Source: Pelagibius sp.
Lineage (GTDB): Bacteria > Pseudomonadota > Alphaproteobacteria > Kiloniellales > Kiloniellaceae
Reading direction: 5' to 3'
DNA length: 64,000 nucleotides
Assembly (NCBI RefSeq): GCF_028281305.1
Contig: NZ_JANQKD010000003.1
Span: forward strand, 88,393-152,392
The position numbers and the translations under genes were made by a program. This document shows, piece by piece, positions 8,622 through 17,610 of this stretch. Each line of letters opens with the position of its first letter. Position 1 is the first letter of the stretch. The notes below the pieces were generated by a model that did no database searches, was not told where the DNA came from, and worked only from the letters and a program-made list of their open reading frames with translations.

Positions 8622-9170
8622 GTGACCAGCGCAGAGGCAGCGGGGGTCGCCCCCCAACTGGAAGCCCGCGTCGGGCGCGCGCTCGGCGCGGTCTGCCGCA
8701 TCCTTGCCCTGGCCGGCGGCGTGGTGCTGACCGCCATCGCGCTGATGACCGTGGTCTCGATCATCGGACGCGGTTTTTCCTTTGCCGGATTGGGACCCGT
8801 ACCAGGCGACTTCGAGCTGGTGGAGGCGGGCTGTGCGATCGCGGTCTTTGCCTTTCTGCCCTGGTGTCAGTACCGCCGCGGCCATGTCACCGTGGATATC
8901 TTCATCTCCCGCCTGCCGGTGAGGGCCCAGGCGACGCTGGCGATGGTCGGCAACATCGCCCTCACCGCCGCCGCCGGGCTGATCGCCTGGCGGCTCTGGT
9001 TCGGCATGCTCGACAAGTTCTCCTACGGCGAAACGACCATGATCCTGGGCTTCAAGCTGGGCTATGCCTACGCGGCAGCCTTTCCCGGGGCGGTTTTCTT
9101 CGCGCTCGTCTGCCTCTACACCGTCTGGCGCAGCCTCAATGAGGCGATCCGCAGGCAGGAGATACGATGA
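8622..9170 (+). CDS. dctQ: TRAP transporter small permease
   Basis: 182 residues with four predicted membrane helices (about 28-50, 70-88, 105-130, 148-170) and the family pattern V-E-A-G-C-A-I-A-V-F-A-F-L-P-W-C, then RRGHVTVDIF. DctQ is the small membrane subunit that pairs with DctM. The start is GTG, three bases after the monooxygenase stop, and the stop overlaps dctM by 4 bases, so translation is coupled. The N-terminal 20 residues are an unusual polar extension. Confidence 0.9.
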   Translation: MTSAEAAGVAPQLEARVGRALGAVCRILALAGGVVLTAIALMTVVSIIGRGFSFAGLGPVPGDFELVEAGCAIAVFAFLPWCQYRRGHVTVDIFISRLPVRAQATLAMVGNIALTAAAGLIAWRLWFGMLDKFSYGETTMILGFKLGYAYAAAFPGAVFFALVCLYTVWRSLNEAIRRQEIR

Positions 9171-10489
9171 GCGGCCTTGCCCTCTCCGCCCTCGCCTTTG
9201 CAGTGATGCTTGGGCTGATCTTCCTGCGCATGCCCATCGGCGCGGCCATGCTGCTGACCGGCCTGGCCGGCACCTGGATCGTCACCGGCACGCCGGTGCC
9301 GGTTCTCGCCCAGATGAAATCGCTGACCTACGACACCTTCTCCAGCTACTCGCTCTCCATCGTGCCGCTGTTCCTGCTGATGGGGCAGTTCGCGGCCAAG
9401 TCCGGCATGTCGGAAAGCCTGTTCCGTGCCGCCGCCGACTGGCTGGGCCACCGCCGCGGCGGCGTCGCCATGGCCGCCGTCGGGGCCTGCGGCGGCTTCG
9501 GCGCGGTCTGCGGCTCCTCGCTGGCCACCGCCGCCACCATGGGGCAGGTCGCCCTGCCGGAGATGCGGCGCCTGCGCTTCTCCGATGCGCTCTCCACCGG
9601 CGTGCTGGCGGCCGGCGGCACACTCGGAATCCTGATCCCACCCTCGGTCATCCTGGTGATCTACGCCATCCTGACCGAACAGAACATCATCAAGATGTTC
9701 GTTGCTGCGCTGGTGCCCGGCATCCTGGCGGCACTGGGATACATGGCCACGGTCGCAATCTATGCCCGCGTAAGGCCCGAAGCAGCCCAGACCGCCCCCC
9801 GCGTCCCCTATCGGGAGCGCTTCCGGGCCCTGGCCGCCATCTGGCCGGTGGTCTTCATTTTCGCCCTCGTCATCGGCGGCATCTATCTCGGCTGGTTCAC
9901 GCCGACCGAGGCGGCGGCCATCGGCGCCGTCGCCACCGGCGCCTATGCCCTTGCGGTCGGCCGGCTCAGCCGCCGGGACTTCGTCGACTGCGTCCTGGGC
10001 GCGGCCTCAGCCACCGCCATGATCTTTTTCATCGTGCTGGGCGCCCAGGCGCTGAACACCTTTCTCGCCCTGACCCAGACGCCCCAGGCCGCCGCCGACT
10101 GGGTCTCGGCCTCCGGGCTCTCGCCCTGGGTGGTGCTGACCCTGATCCTGGCCTGCTACCTGGTCTTCGGCTGCGTCATGGACTCGCTCTCCATGATCCT
10201 GCTCACCATCCCGATCTTCTTCCCCATCGTCATGGCTCTGGACTTCGGCCTGACGCCGGAGGAAACGGCCATCTGGTTCGGCATCCTCGCGCTGATGGTG
10301 GTGGAGGTCGGCCTGATCACGCCCCCTGTGGGCCTGAATCTGTTCATCATTCATTCCCTGGCGCGCGACATTCCTTTGAGCGTCACCTATCGCGGGGTGG
10401 CGCCCTTCGTGCTCAGCGACATCCTGCGCATTGTGGTGCTGGCGGCTTTTCCAGGGATCACGCTGTGGCTGATGCGGGCGATGTTCTGA
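9167..10489 (+). CDS. dctM: TRAP transporter large permease
   Basis: 440 residues and about 12 membrane segments. Typical DctM features are FLRMPIGAAM near the start, 'GACGGFGAVCGSSLATAATM' (about 107-126) and PPVGLN near 386. It is the channel/ion-coupling subunit of the Na+-driven TRAP system that works with the DctP at 6087 and the DctQ at 8622. One base separates it from the marR gene. Confidence 0.94.
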   Translation: MSGLALSALAFAVMLGLIFLRMPIGAAMLLTGLAGTWIVTGTPVPVLAQMKSLTYDTFSSYSLSIVPLFLLMGQFAAKSGMSESLFRAAADWLGHRRGGVAMAAVGACGGFGAVCGSSLATAATMGQVALPEMRRLRFSDALSTGVLAAGGTLGILIPPSVILVIYAILTEQNIIKMFVAALVPGILAALGYMATVAIYARVRPEAAQTAPRVPYRERFRALAAIWPVVFIFALVIGGIYLGWFTPTEAAAIGAVATGAYALAVGRLSRRDFVDCVLGAASATAMIFFIVLGAQALNTFLALTQTPQAAADWVSASGLSPWVVLTLILACYLVFGCVMDSLSMILLTIPIFFPIVMALDFGLTPEETAIWFGILALMVVEVGLITPPVGLNLFIIHSLARDIPLSVTYRGVAPFVLSDILRIVVLAAFPGITLWLMRAMF

Positions 10490-10490
10490 A

Positions 10491-10982
10491 ATGACGCGCC
10501 CACCGCAACACCTGGACTACGGCCTGCTGAACGGCCTGGGCGGACATCTCTTCCGCCATGCCTTCCTGCGCGGACAGCAGGTGTTCTCCGAGGTCTTCGC
10601 CGATCAGGCCATCACCCCGCTGCAGTTCATGACACTGGAACTGGTGATGCTGAACCCCGGGGTCAGCCACAAGGACATCTGCGCTGCCATGGCTTCCGCC
10701 CCCTCGGTCATGACGACTTCGCTGAAGCCACTGATCCGCGACGGCGTCCTGCTCCGCGAGCGGAAATCCGGCGACGGCCGGTCCATCGGCTATCGGCTTT
10801 CCGCCAAGGGCGAAACCTGGTTCAGGGCCATCCGCCCGCAGATCGATCTGGCGGAGGACAAGCTCTTCGCCGGTCTCAGTGCCGCGCAGCGCCGCGCGCT
10901 GCTGGAGGCCATCCGCCAGCTTACGGAGCGCGATGCTTTGAGCGGATACACAGAACCCGAAGGCCGTCGCGCCCGGCGCTGA
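10491..10982 (+). CDS. MarR-family transcriptional regulator
   Basis: 163 residues. The winged helix-turn-helix spans about 45-115, with 'GVSHKDICAAMASAPSVMTTSLKPLIRDGVLLRERKSGDGRS' read as recognition helix plus wing (only parts are conserved residues). MarR dimers usually repress catabolic or efflux genes until a phenolic or other ligand binds. It is the last gene of the TRAP/monooxygenase operon. The perfect palindrome at 6002-6016 is the obvious candidate site; this link is inference. Confidence 0.9.
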   Translation: MTRPPQHLDYGLLNGLGGHLFRHAFLRGQQVFSEVFADQAITPLQFMTLELVMLNPGVSHKDICAAMASAPSVMTTSLKPLIRDGVLLRERKSGDGRSIGYRLSAKGETWFRAIRPQIDLAEDKLFAGLSAAQRRALLEAIRQLTERDALSGYTEPEGRRARR

Positions 10983-11015
10983 CCCGCGCGGCTGCGGCCT
11001 CAGGGTTTGTAAGGC

Positions 11016-11627
11016 TCAGCGCTCGGCGAGAGCCAGGCGCAGGCCGAGCAGGCCGAAGGCCCCGGCAAAGCCGCGCCGCAACCACAGCATGACCCTGGGC
11101 TTCGAGATCACGTAGCGCCGGGTCGCCGAGGCGAAAGCGCCGTAGCCGACGAAGACGATGAAGGTCAGCGCCATGAAGGTGGCCGCCAGCACCAGCATCG
11201 AAGCGGTGGCGTTGGGCGCCGCCGCCGGCACGAACTGGGGCAGAAAGGCCAGGAAGAAAAGCGACAGCTTCGGATTCAGGATGTTCAGCAGGAAGCCGTT
11301 GACGATGACCTTGATGCCGGAGACCGACGCGCTGCGCTCCGAAACCTCCAGGCTGCCGCCTTCCCGCAGAATGCCCCAGGCCATGTAGAGCAGATAGGCC
11401 ACACCGAGATACTTCACAATCTGGAACGCCAGGGCGGAGGTGTGCAGGAGGGCCGCCAGCCCGGCGATACTGGCCGCGATATGCGGCAGAATCCCAAGAG
11501 TGCAGCCGAAAGCCGCCAGAACGCTGGCCTGCCAGCCTTTGCTGAGCCCGTAGGCAAGGGTGTAGATGACCCCGGTTCCGGGCAGCAGGATGACCACGAT
11601 GGAGGTCAGCAGATATTCGGCGGACAT
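11016..11627 (-). CDS. LysE/RhtB-family exporter
   Basis: 203 residues with five to six membrane helices and the LysE/RhtB pattern: LLPGTGVIYTLAYGLSKG near the N-terminus, then KYLGVAYLLYMAWG at about 72-85. Family members export amino acids or homoserine lactones. I start at the ATG at 11627 behind GAAAGGG; the open frame begins 18 codons earlier with a non-membrane sequence. It follows dctM of the second TRAP operon by 84 bp and may be co-transcribed with it. Confidence 0.88.
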   Translation of the reverse strand: MSAEYLLTSIVVILLPGTGVIYTLAYGLSKGWQASVLAAFGCTLGILPHIAASIAGLAALLHTSALAFQIVKYLGVAYLLYMAWGILREGGSLEVSERSASVSGIKVIVNGFLLNILNPKLSLFFLAFLPQFVPAAAPNATASMLVLAATFMALTFIVFVGYGAFASATRRYVISKPRVMLWLRRGFAGAFGLLGLRLALAER

Positions 11628-11711
11628 CGGAAACCCTTTCGAAGGCAGGCAGCGTGACAGCACAAAAGACCAGAGATCCAACGGCTTTTCAAGCCGGCCG
11701 GAAGGGCGCTG

Positions 11712-13013
11712 TCAGTTGAAGATGACCGCCGTGTCCGGGCCGAGGACCAGGTCCGGTAGCCAGAGGGTCAGCGCCGGCACGTAGGTGATGAGGATCAGGA
11801 CCACGATCAGCGGGACCAGGAACGGGATGACTGCCATGGTGACCTTTTCGAAGGGCACCTTCCCCACCTCCACCATGATGTAGAGGCCGATCCCCATGGG
11901 CGGCGTGGCGATGCCGATGAGCAGTGCCAACTGCAGGACAATGCCGAAGTGGACGCGGTCGACCCCGAAGCTGTCGATCACCGGCAGCAGCATGGGAACC
12001 AGCATGAGCTTCGCCGGCACCCCCTCCACGACGCAGCCGATAAGCAGGACGAAGACGATCATCAGCGCCAGGAAGACGGCGCGGCTCTCGGTCAGCGCGA
12101 AGATCGCGTCCCCCAGCTTCTGCGGCACCTGCTCGATGGCCAGCAGCCAGCCCATGGCGATGGAAAAGCCGATGATGATCATGATCACCGAGGTCATCAG
12201 CATGGTGTCGGTGAGCGCCTTCCACAGCCGTGCCCAGGTCAGCGAGCGGTAGACGACGCCGAGCACCAGGCAGTAGAGGCAGGCCAGCACCCCAGCCTCG
12301 GTCGCGGTCACGATGCCGCCGAGGATCGAGCCCAGGATGATCCCCGGCGCGACGAGGGCCAGCACGCCGTCGATGCCGGTGCTCAGCACTTCCCGATGGC
12401 CGGCTCTCTCCTGCGTGGGGAAGTTGTGGCGAATGGCCAGGATGCGGTTGAAGGTCATCAGCGAGAGGCCGACGATCAGGCCGGGAACGACGCCGGCCAG
12501 AAACATCCGCTCGATAGACTGCTGAGCCAGAAAGGCATAGACGACGAGGCCGATGGAGGGCGGAATGATCGGCCCGACCACAGCCGAGCAGACCGTGACG
12601 GCCGCAGCGAACTCCGCCTTGTAGCCGCGCTCCTTCATCGCCTTGATCTCGATGGTACCGAGCCCGGCGCAGTCCGCCACGGCGGCGCCCGAAACCCCCG
12701 CGAAGATCATTGACGAGAGAACGTTGACCTGCGCCAGCCCGGCCTTGAAGTGCCCCACCAGGGCATTGGCGAAGTTGAAGATGCGGTCGGTCATGCCGAC
12801 CACGTTCATCAGGTTGCCGGCCATGATGAAGAAAGGCACGGCAGCGAGGGAGGGTTTGTTCACCCCCTCCAGGATCTGCTGCGGGACGATGTAAAGGGCA
12901 TCGGAAAACTCAGAGGTCGCGAAGGCCAGGAGAACCGCCGCGCCGATGGCCATGGACACCGGCACCCGCAGCAGGATCAGCGCGATGAAGGCGATGAAGA
13001 GGACGGCGGCCAC
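11712..13013 (-). CDS. dctM: TRAP transporter large permease (second system)
   Basis: 433 residues and about 12 helices. It carries the FLRVPVSMAIG-like start (here LLRVPVSMAIGAAV), FAGVSGAAVADCAGLGTIE (about 102-120) and TPPMGIGLYIMVEVG near 390. It is the third gene of dctP-dctQ-dctM on the minus strand, 19 bp after dctQ. The permease and binding protein differ clearly from the first TRAP set, so this is a separate carrier rather than a copy. Confidence 0.94.
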   Translation of the reverse strand: MAAVLFIAFIALILLRVPVSMAIGAAVLLAFATSEFSDALYIVPQQILEGVNKPSLAAVPFFIMAGNLMNVVGMTDRIFNFANALVGHFKAGLAQVNVLSSMIFAGVSGAAVADCAGLGTIEIKAMKERGYKAEFAAAVTVCSAVVGPIIPPSIGLVVYAFLAQQSIERMFLAGVVPGLIVGLSLMTFNRILAIRHNFPTQERAGHREVLSTGIDGVLALVAPGIILGSILGGIVTATEAGVLACLYCLVLGVVYRSLTWARLWKALTDTMLMTSVIMIIIGFSIAMGWLLAIEQVPQKLGDAIFALTESRAVFLALMIVFVLLIGCVVEGVPAKLMLVPMLLPVIDSFGVDRVHFGIVLQLALLIGIATPPMGIGLYIMVEVGKVPFEKVTMAVIPFLVPLIVVLILITYVPALTLWLPDLVLGPDTAVIFN

Positions 13014-13032
13014 GCTCTCTCTGTCCCCTTTT

Positions 13033-13593
13033 CTAGCTGTCCACGGCCGGCAGCGTGTGCGGCTCCGGCCAGTCGAACCAGGCCTTCACGAAGTCCAGCA
13101 GGGCGTTCATGAAGATCAGAAGGCAGGAGATTCCCAGCGGGATCGAAAGGGTGTAGCGCTCCAGTTCGCCCCAGGGCGTCACCACAGCGTCGATCACCCC
13201 GACCTGGGATGCGATGATGGTGGGCATCTGCAGTAGGATCACGCCGGTCACCGTCATCACCACGAGGGCGACGAAGTAGCGCGTGCCGCGCATCGCGCCG
13301 TCCCCCAGGCGCAACACCACAAAGTCGACGGCAATATCCTTGCGGAAGCGGTAAACGGCATAGAAGCCGAAAAACGACATCCAGACGAAGAACTGCATCG
13401 TCCAGGGCCAGATCCAATAGAACGAGAGGTTCAGCGGACGCAGCAGGATGGTCGCCGCCGTGCCGATCAGCATCAGCAGAAGACAGAGGTTGGCGATTAC
13501 CAGAAAGACCCGGCCCAGGGCCTCCAGCAGACCGTCGAGGCGGAAGGCGAGCCGCGCCAGCGGCCCGCCTTCAAGGTGTTGTCCCCCCGACAC
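13033..13593 (-). CDS. dctQ: TRAP transporter small permease (second system)
   Basis: 186 residues, four membrane helices, with the DctQ pattern WTMQFFVWMSFFGFYAVYRF then KDIAVDF. It has a GTG start three bases after the dctP stop, so the two are translationally linked. It acts with the DctM encoded next and the periplasmic DctP encoded before. Confidence 0.9.
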   Translation of the reverse strand: MSGGQHLEGGPLARLAFRLDGLLEALGRVFLVIANLCLLLMLIGTAATILLRPLNLSFYWIWPWTMQFFVWMSFFGFYAVYRFRKDIAVDFVVLRLGDGAMRGTRYFVALVVMTVTGVILLQMPTIIASQVGVIDAVVTPWGELERYTLSIPLGISCLLIFMNALLDFVKAWFDWPEPHTLPAVDS

Positions 13594-13596
13594 CGC

Positions 13597-14607
13597 TTAC
13601 TGCGGGGTCCGTGTCGCCTCGACCATCGCCAGGAAACCCTTGGGCAGTTCCCCTTGGGACTCCAGGTCCTGATAGAACTGCGCCATGGACTCGACGAAAG
13701 GCTTACGATCGATATTCACGAAGGTCACGCCCTGTTCTTTCATGCGGGCAATCGACTCCTCCGCTGCCGTACCCATGATGTCATGGCTGTAGGCACCGGC
13801 ATCGACGTAAGCGCGGTTGACGGCATCCTGCAGTTCCGGGGCGAGCTTGTCGTAAGCCGCCTGGTTCGTCATGAAGCCAATCGATTGGTAGTACTCGTCA
13901 TGGCGGACCACGTGGGGTGCCACCTCGTAGAACCGCATGGACTCGACCAGGGCGATGGGGCTGTTCACCGCGCCGACAATCTTCTTGTCGATGGCCTGAT
14001 AGACATCGGTCCAGGCCAGGGTCTTCACGTCCGCGCCGAGATGGGTCCAGGTCGCAATCGCGGTCTTGTTGGGATGCATGCGCAGCTTCAGACCTTTCAT
14101 GTCCTCGTAGCTGCGCACGTCTTCATTCGTCACCATGACCCGGTAAGGCCCGCGGATGATCGCTGTCGGGTCGCCCAGCACGCCGACACCCGCCTGCTCC
14201 GAGGCATTCTTGAACCAGCCCTTGGCCATATCGCTGTTCATGAACCGCACCCAGTGGTCGCGGTCGTCGAAGAGGAAGGCAGCGCTGATCCAGGTGATTT
14301 CGGGCACCCACTTCTTCATGTAGGTGGAGCCCTCGGCATAGAGATGCACGGTGCCCAGCTTGAGCTGCTCCATCACCGCGTTGGTCTTGCCGAGCTGCTC
14401 GTTCGGATACATTTTGATCTTCAGCTTGCCGCCGCTGTATTCCTCGGTCAGGTCGGCGAAGCGCTGGAAAACTTTTCCTTCCGGGCTGTCGGGCGGCATC
14501 TTATGCGCCATCCGCCATTCCTCGGCTGCCTGCGCGGCAGAGAGTCCGGCGCCGACGGCCACGACAGCCCCCAGCAAAGCGGACATACAGGTTCTCAAGA
14601 GTGTCAT
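13597..14607 (-). CDS. dctP: TRAP transporter solute-binding protein (second system)
   Basis: 336 residues. A signal peptide (about 1-28, ending AAQA) is followed by a DctP domain with the GLKLRMHPNKTA segment (about 174-185) containing the substrate-binding Arg. It is the first gene of the minus-strand dctPQM operon and is divergent from the MBL/hydroxylase operon across a 346-bp gap. The shared control region suggests the transported acid feeds that operon's enzymes. Confidence 0.93.
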   Translation of the reverse strand: MTLLRTCMSALLGAVVAVGAGLSAAQAAEEWRMAHKMPPDSPEGKVFQRFADLTEEYSGGKLKIKMYPNEQLGKTNAVMEQLKLGTVHLYAEGSTYMKKWVPEITWISAAFLFDDRDHWVRFMNSDMAKGWFKNASEQAGVGVLGDPTAIIRGPYRVMVTNEDVRSYEDMKGLKLRMHPNKTAIATWTHLGADVKTLAWTDVYQAIDKKIVGAVNSPIALVESMRFYEVAPHVVRHDEYYQSIGFMTNQAAYDKLAPELQDAVNRAYVDAGAYSHDIMGTAAEESIARMKEQGVTFVNIDRKPFVESMAQFYQDLESQGELPKGFLAMVEATRTPQ

Positions 14608-14953
14608 CGCTACCCCCTCTGATTACCGGCAGGGCCGGGCGCGGCCTGGCCGCAGAATGCGGCGCGTGATCCGGGATTGGCCGGCTGGTCTCCGGCCGCA
14701 AGAGGTGGGTCGCGCCGTCTTTCGCCTTTTGCGATACTCCCGGCATTAGATCGCATGCTGCGTTCGGCGGTCAATAGGGCCACCGGCGGCACTTACCGGG
14801 GGTAGTGCGGCATACCGGCGCTTCGGCTGACGCTTGCGCAGACCCAGGACTTGACGGTTACATCCTGGAACAGAAGTTTGCGCACAAACGGCGCAAAGAT
14901 ACGGGGTCACGCCGAGAAGCGGGCCCGGCAGACAGTGAGGAGAGGACGGCAGG
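14608..14953. other. 346-bp divergent control region
   Basis: No gene seen. The region serves two divergent operons (dctPQM on the minus strand, MBL-hydroxylase-CoA transferase on the plus strand). It contains an inverted repeat at 14877-14897 and a TTGACG at 14851-14856 that could be a -35 element, though no good -10 follows at the right distance. GAGGAGAGG-type ribosome-binding sequence lies just before the MBL start. Confidence 0.6.
14877..14897. promoter_or_regulatory. 7-7-7 inverted repeat, candidate operator
   Basis: TTTGCGC (14877-14883) and GCGCAAA (14891-14897) are perfect inverted repeats around a 7-base spacer, 57 bp before the MBL gene start. A dimeric regulator site is the simplest reading. 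No regulator gene is adjacent in this operon, so the binding protein is unknown. Confidence 0.5.
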
Positions 14954-15910
14954 ATGGCGGGCAAGGCCTTCGCATCCCAGGGCGACCTGGAGGAAAAGAC
15001 GATCACCTTCGAGGAACTGGGCGATGGACTCTATGCCTATACGGCGGAGGGTGATCCCAATTCCGGCATCATCATCGGCGATGACTCCGTCATGGTGGTC
15101 GACACGCAGGCGACCCCGGTCATGGCCCAGGGGGTGATCGACCGCATCCGCGAAGTGACCGACAAACCCATCGACTATGTCGTACTCAGTCACTATCACG
15201 CCGTGCGCGTGCTCGGCGCTTCGGCCTACGGCGCCAGGCAGATCATCGCCAGCCGTGACACCCACGACCTGATCGTCGAACGTGGCCAGCAGGACTACGA
15301 CTCCGAAGTCGGGCGCTTCCCGCGGCTCTTCCAGTCGGTGGAAACGGTGCCGGGCCTCACCTGGCCGAACGTGATTTTCGAAAGATCCCTCACCCTCCAT
15401 CTGGGCCAGCGCGAGGTGCAGATCCTGCAGCTCGGCCGCGGCCACACCAAGGGCGACACCGTGGTCTGGCTGCCGAAGGAAAAAGTCCTCTTCGCCGGCG
15501 ACCTGGTGGAGTTCGGTGCTACGCCCTATACCGGCGATGCCTATCTGAAGGACTGGCCCGAGACGCTGGGCCGCCTGCGTGACCTCGGGGCAGAGAAACT
15601 GGTGCCCGGGCGCGGCGCCGCCCTGAAGACCCCTGAAGCGGTGGAGGACGGCATCGCCGGCACGCAGGCTTTCCTGACCGAGATGTATCAGTCGGTGGCC
15701 AAAGGCGTGGCGGAAGGTAAGGCGCTGAAGGACATTTACGGCGAGACCTTCGAGCGGCTGGAACCCAAGTTCGGCGGCTGGGTGATCTTCGAGCACTGCA
15801 TGCCCTTCGACGTCGCGCGGGCCTACGACGAGGCCTCCGGCATCACCGACCCCAGGATCTGGACTGCCGAGCGCGACGTGGAGATGTGGCGGGCCCTGGA
15901 ACAGGACTAG
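14954..15910 (+). CDS. MBL-fold metallo-hydrolase with altered metal motif
   Basis: 318 residues with a metallo-beta-lactamase fold: a G-D-D-S-V-M-V-V-D-T strand (42-51), then the metal-binding loop, H164 in GRGHTKGD and D183 in FAGDLVEFG. The usual H-x-H-x-D-H reads H80-Y-H82-A-V-R85, so the second-metal Asp and His are replaced by Val and Arg. It may bind one metal or use a changed chemistry. It is the first gene of a four-gene operon with an MhpA-like hydroxylase, a DUF2783 protein and a CoA-transferase. A hydrolytic step on a ring-cleavage or thioester intermediate is possible but not shown. Confidence 0.87.
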   Translation: MAGKAFASQGDLEEKTITFEELGDGLYAYTAEGDPNSGIIIGDDSVMVVDTQATPVMAQGVIDRIREVTDKPIDYVVLSHYHAVRVLGASAYGARQIIASRDTHDLIVERGQQDYDSEVGRFPRLFQSVETVPGLTWPNVIFERSLTLHLGQREVQILQLGRGHTKGDTVVWLPKEKVLFAGDLVEFGATPYTGDAYLKDWPETLGRLRDLGAEKLVPGRGAALKTPEAVEDGIAGTQAFLTEMYQSVAKGVAEGKALKDIYGETFERLEPKFGGWVIFEHCMPFDVARAYDEASGITDPRIWTAERDVEMWRALEQD

Positions 15911-15932
15911 TCGAAGACGAAACGCCGCGGGC

Positions 15933-17603
15933 ATGCCCAAGACCTACAAGAACCCACGCTATCCCTATCGCCGCAGTGCCGATCAAGGTGCCGGCGCGGG
16001 CGCCGCCCACCATCCCGTGGTCATTGTCGGTGCCGGCCTCGTGGGCCTCGCGGCAGCGGTGGATCTGGCGCAGCAGGGGATCGCCACGGTGGTCCTGGAC
16101 GACGACGACACCGTCAGTTTCGGCTCCCGCGCCATCTGCTTTGCCAAACGCAGCCTGGAAATCCTCGACCGTCTGGGTCTGGGTGCACAGATCCAGACCA
16201 AGGGCGTGACCTGGAACAAGGGCAAGGTCTTCTGGCGCCACAGCTTGATCTATGACTTCGATCTGCTGCCCGAGGGGGGACACCGCTGGCCCGCGTTCAT
16301 CAATCTGCAGCAGTACTACGCCGAAGAGTGGCTTGTGGAGCGGGCCATGGCGACGGGGCTTGTGGATCTGCGCTGGAAGAACCGCGTCGTCGCCGTGGAC
16401 CAAGACGCCGCTGACCCGGCTCTGGAGATCGACACGCCCGACGGCCCCTACAACCTGACCTGCGATTATCTGCTGGCGGCGGACGGGGCCAGGAGCACGG
16501 TACGCCGGGCCTTGGGCCTCGACTTCACCGGCCAGGTCTTCCGCGACCGCTTTCTGATCTGCGACGTGGTCATGAAGGCAGACTTTCCCAGCGAACGCTG
16601 GTTCTGGTTCGATCCGCCCTTTCATCCCGGTCAGTCGGCGCTGCTGCACCGCCAGCCGGACAACGTCTGGCGGATTGACCTGCAGCTCGGCTGGGACGCC
16701 GACCCGGAAGAGGAGAAGCGGCCGGAAAGGGTGATCCCTCGCCTGAAGGCCATGCTCGGCGACGACGTCGACTTCGAGATCGACTGGGTGTCCGTCTACA
16801 CCTTCCAGTGCCGCCGGCTGGAGCGCTTCCGTCACGGCCGCATCTTCTTCATCGGCGACTCCGCCCACCAGGTCTCGCCCTTTGGCGCCCGCGGCGGCAA
16901 CGGCGGCCTGCAGGACGGTGACAATCTGTGCTGGAAACTCGCTGCCGTTCTGAAAGGCGAAGCGCCGGAGCGGCTGCTGGACAGCTACGACGCCGAGCGC
17001 ATACCGGCGGCCGACGAGAACATCCTGAACTCCACCCGCAGCACCGACTTCATCACACCGAAGACTGCGATCAGCCAGCTCTTCCGCGACGCAACCCTGG
17101 AGCTGGCGGCAGAGCACCCCTTTGCCCGCCCCTTGGTCAACTCCGGCCGCCTGTCGCGCCCGGCAATCCTGGAAGGATCGCCCCTCCTCACCGCCTCAGA
17201 GGGCCGGCAGCCCCCGGGCCTTCCGGTCGGCGCGCCCTGCGCCGATGCACCGCTCATCCGGGGGAACGAGAAAGCCTGGCTGCTGCAACTGCTGGCCGGC
17301 GGTTTCGTTGGCCTACACTACCAGGATGGCGATGATGCTGCGGCGGGCAGCTCTTCAGAGAGTGACCGACTGGCGGAGGCCTGGCCGCAGCTTCGAGTAC
17401 TGGCGATCCGCGCACCAGGTGCCGCCGTGGCAGGGTCCGAGGCCGCCTGGGTGGACAGCGAGGGCCTTTTCGCCGAACGTTACGGCGCCAGGCCCGGCGC
17501 CTTTTATCTGGTCCGTCCGGACCAGCATCTGGCCGGGCGCTGGTCCGCGCTTCGGGCCGACAGCGTCGGCAAAGCCATGGCCAAGTCTCTTTCCCTTGCG
17601 TGA
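15933..17603 (+). CDS. FAD-dependent aromatic hydroxylase (MhpA-like)
   Basis: 556 residues, the length of 3-(3-hydroxyphenyl)propionate hydroxylase-type class A monooxygenases with the C-terminal thioredoxin-like domain. The FAD motif GAGLVG is at 33-38. DGARSTVRR follows near 187, and G-D309-S-A-H-Q-V-S-P-F-G with the R-G-G-N-G-G-L-Q-D loop comes next. It should hydroxylate a phenolic acid using NAD(P)H and O2. It starts 22 bp after the MBL gene and is followed by the tiny DUF2783 gene after 7 bp. The second TRAP system, divergent, is a plausible source of its substrate. Confidence 0.9.
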   Translation: MPKTYKNPRYPYRRSADQGAGAGAAHHPVVIVGAGLVGLAAAVDLAQQGIATVVLDDDDTVSFGSRAICFAKRSLEILDRLGLGAQIQTKGVTWNKGKVFWRHSLIYDFDLLPEGGHRWPAFINLQQYYAEEWLVERAMATGLVDLRWKNRVVAVDQDAADPALEIDTPDGPYNLTCDYLLAADGARSTVRRALGLDFTGQVFRDRFLICDVVMKADFPSERWFWFDPPFHPGQSALLHRQPDNVWRIDLQLGWDADPEEEKRPERVIPRLKAMLGDDVDFEIDWVSVYTFQCRRLERFRHGRIFFIGDSAHQVSPFGARGGNGGLQDGDNLCWKLAAVLKGEAPERLLDSYDAERIPAADENILNSTRSTDFITPKTAISQLFRDATLELAAEHPFARPLVNSGRLSRPAILEGSPLLTASEGRQPPGLPVGAPCADAPLIRGNEKAWLLQLLAGGFVGLHYQDGDDAAAGSSSESDRLAEAWPQLRVLAIRAPGAAVAGSEAAWVDSEGLFAERYGARPGAFYLVRPDQHLAGRWSALRADSVGKAMAKSLSLA

Positions 17604-17610
17604 GTCTTTT

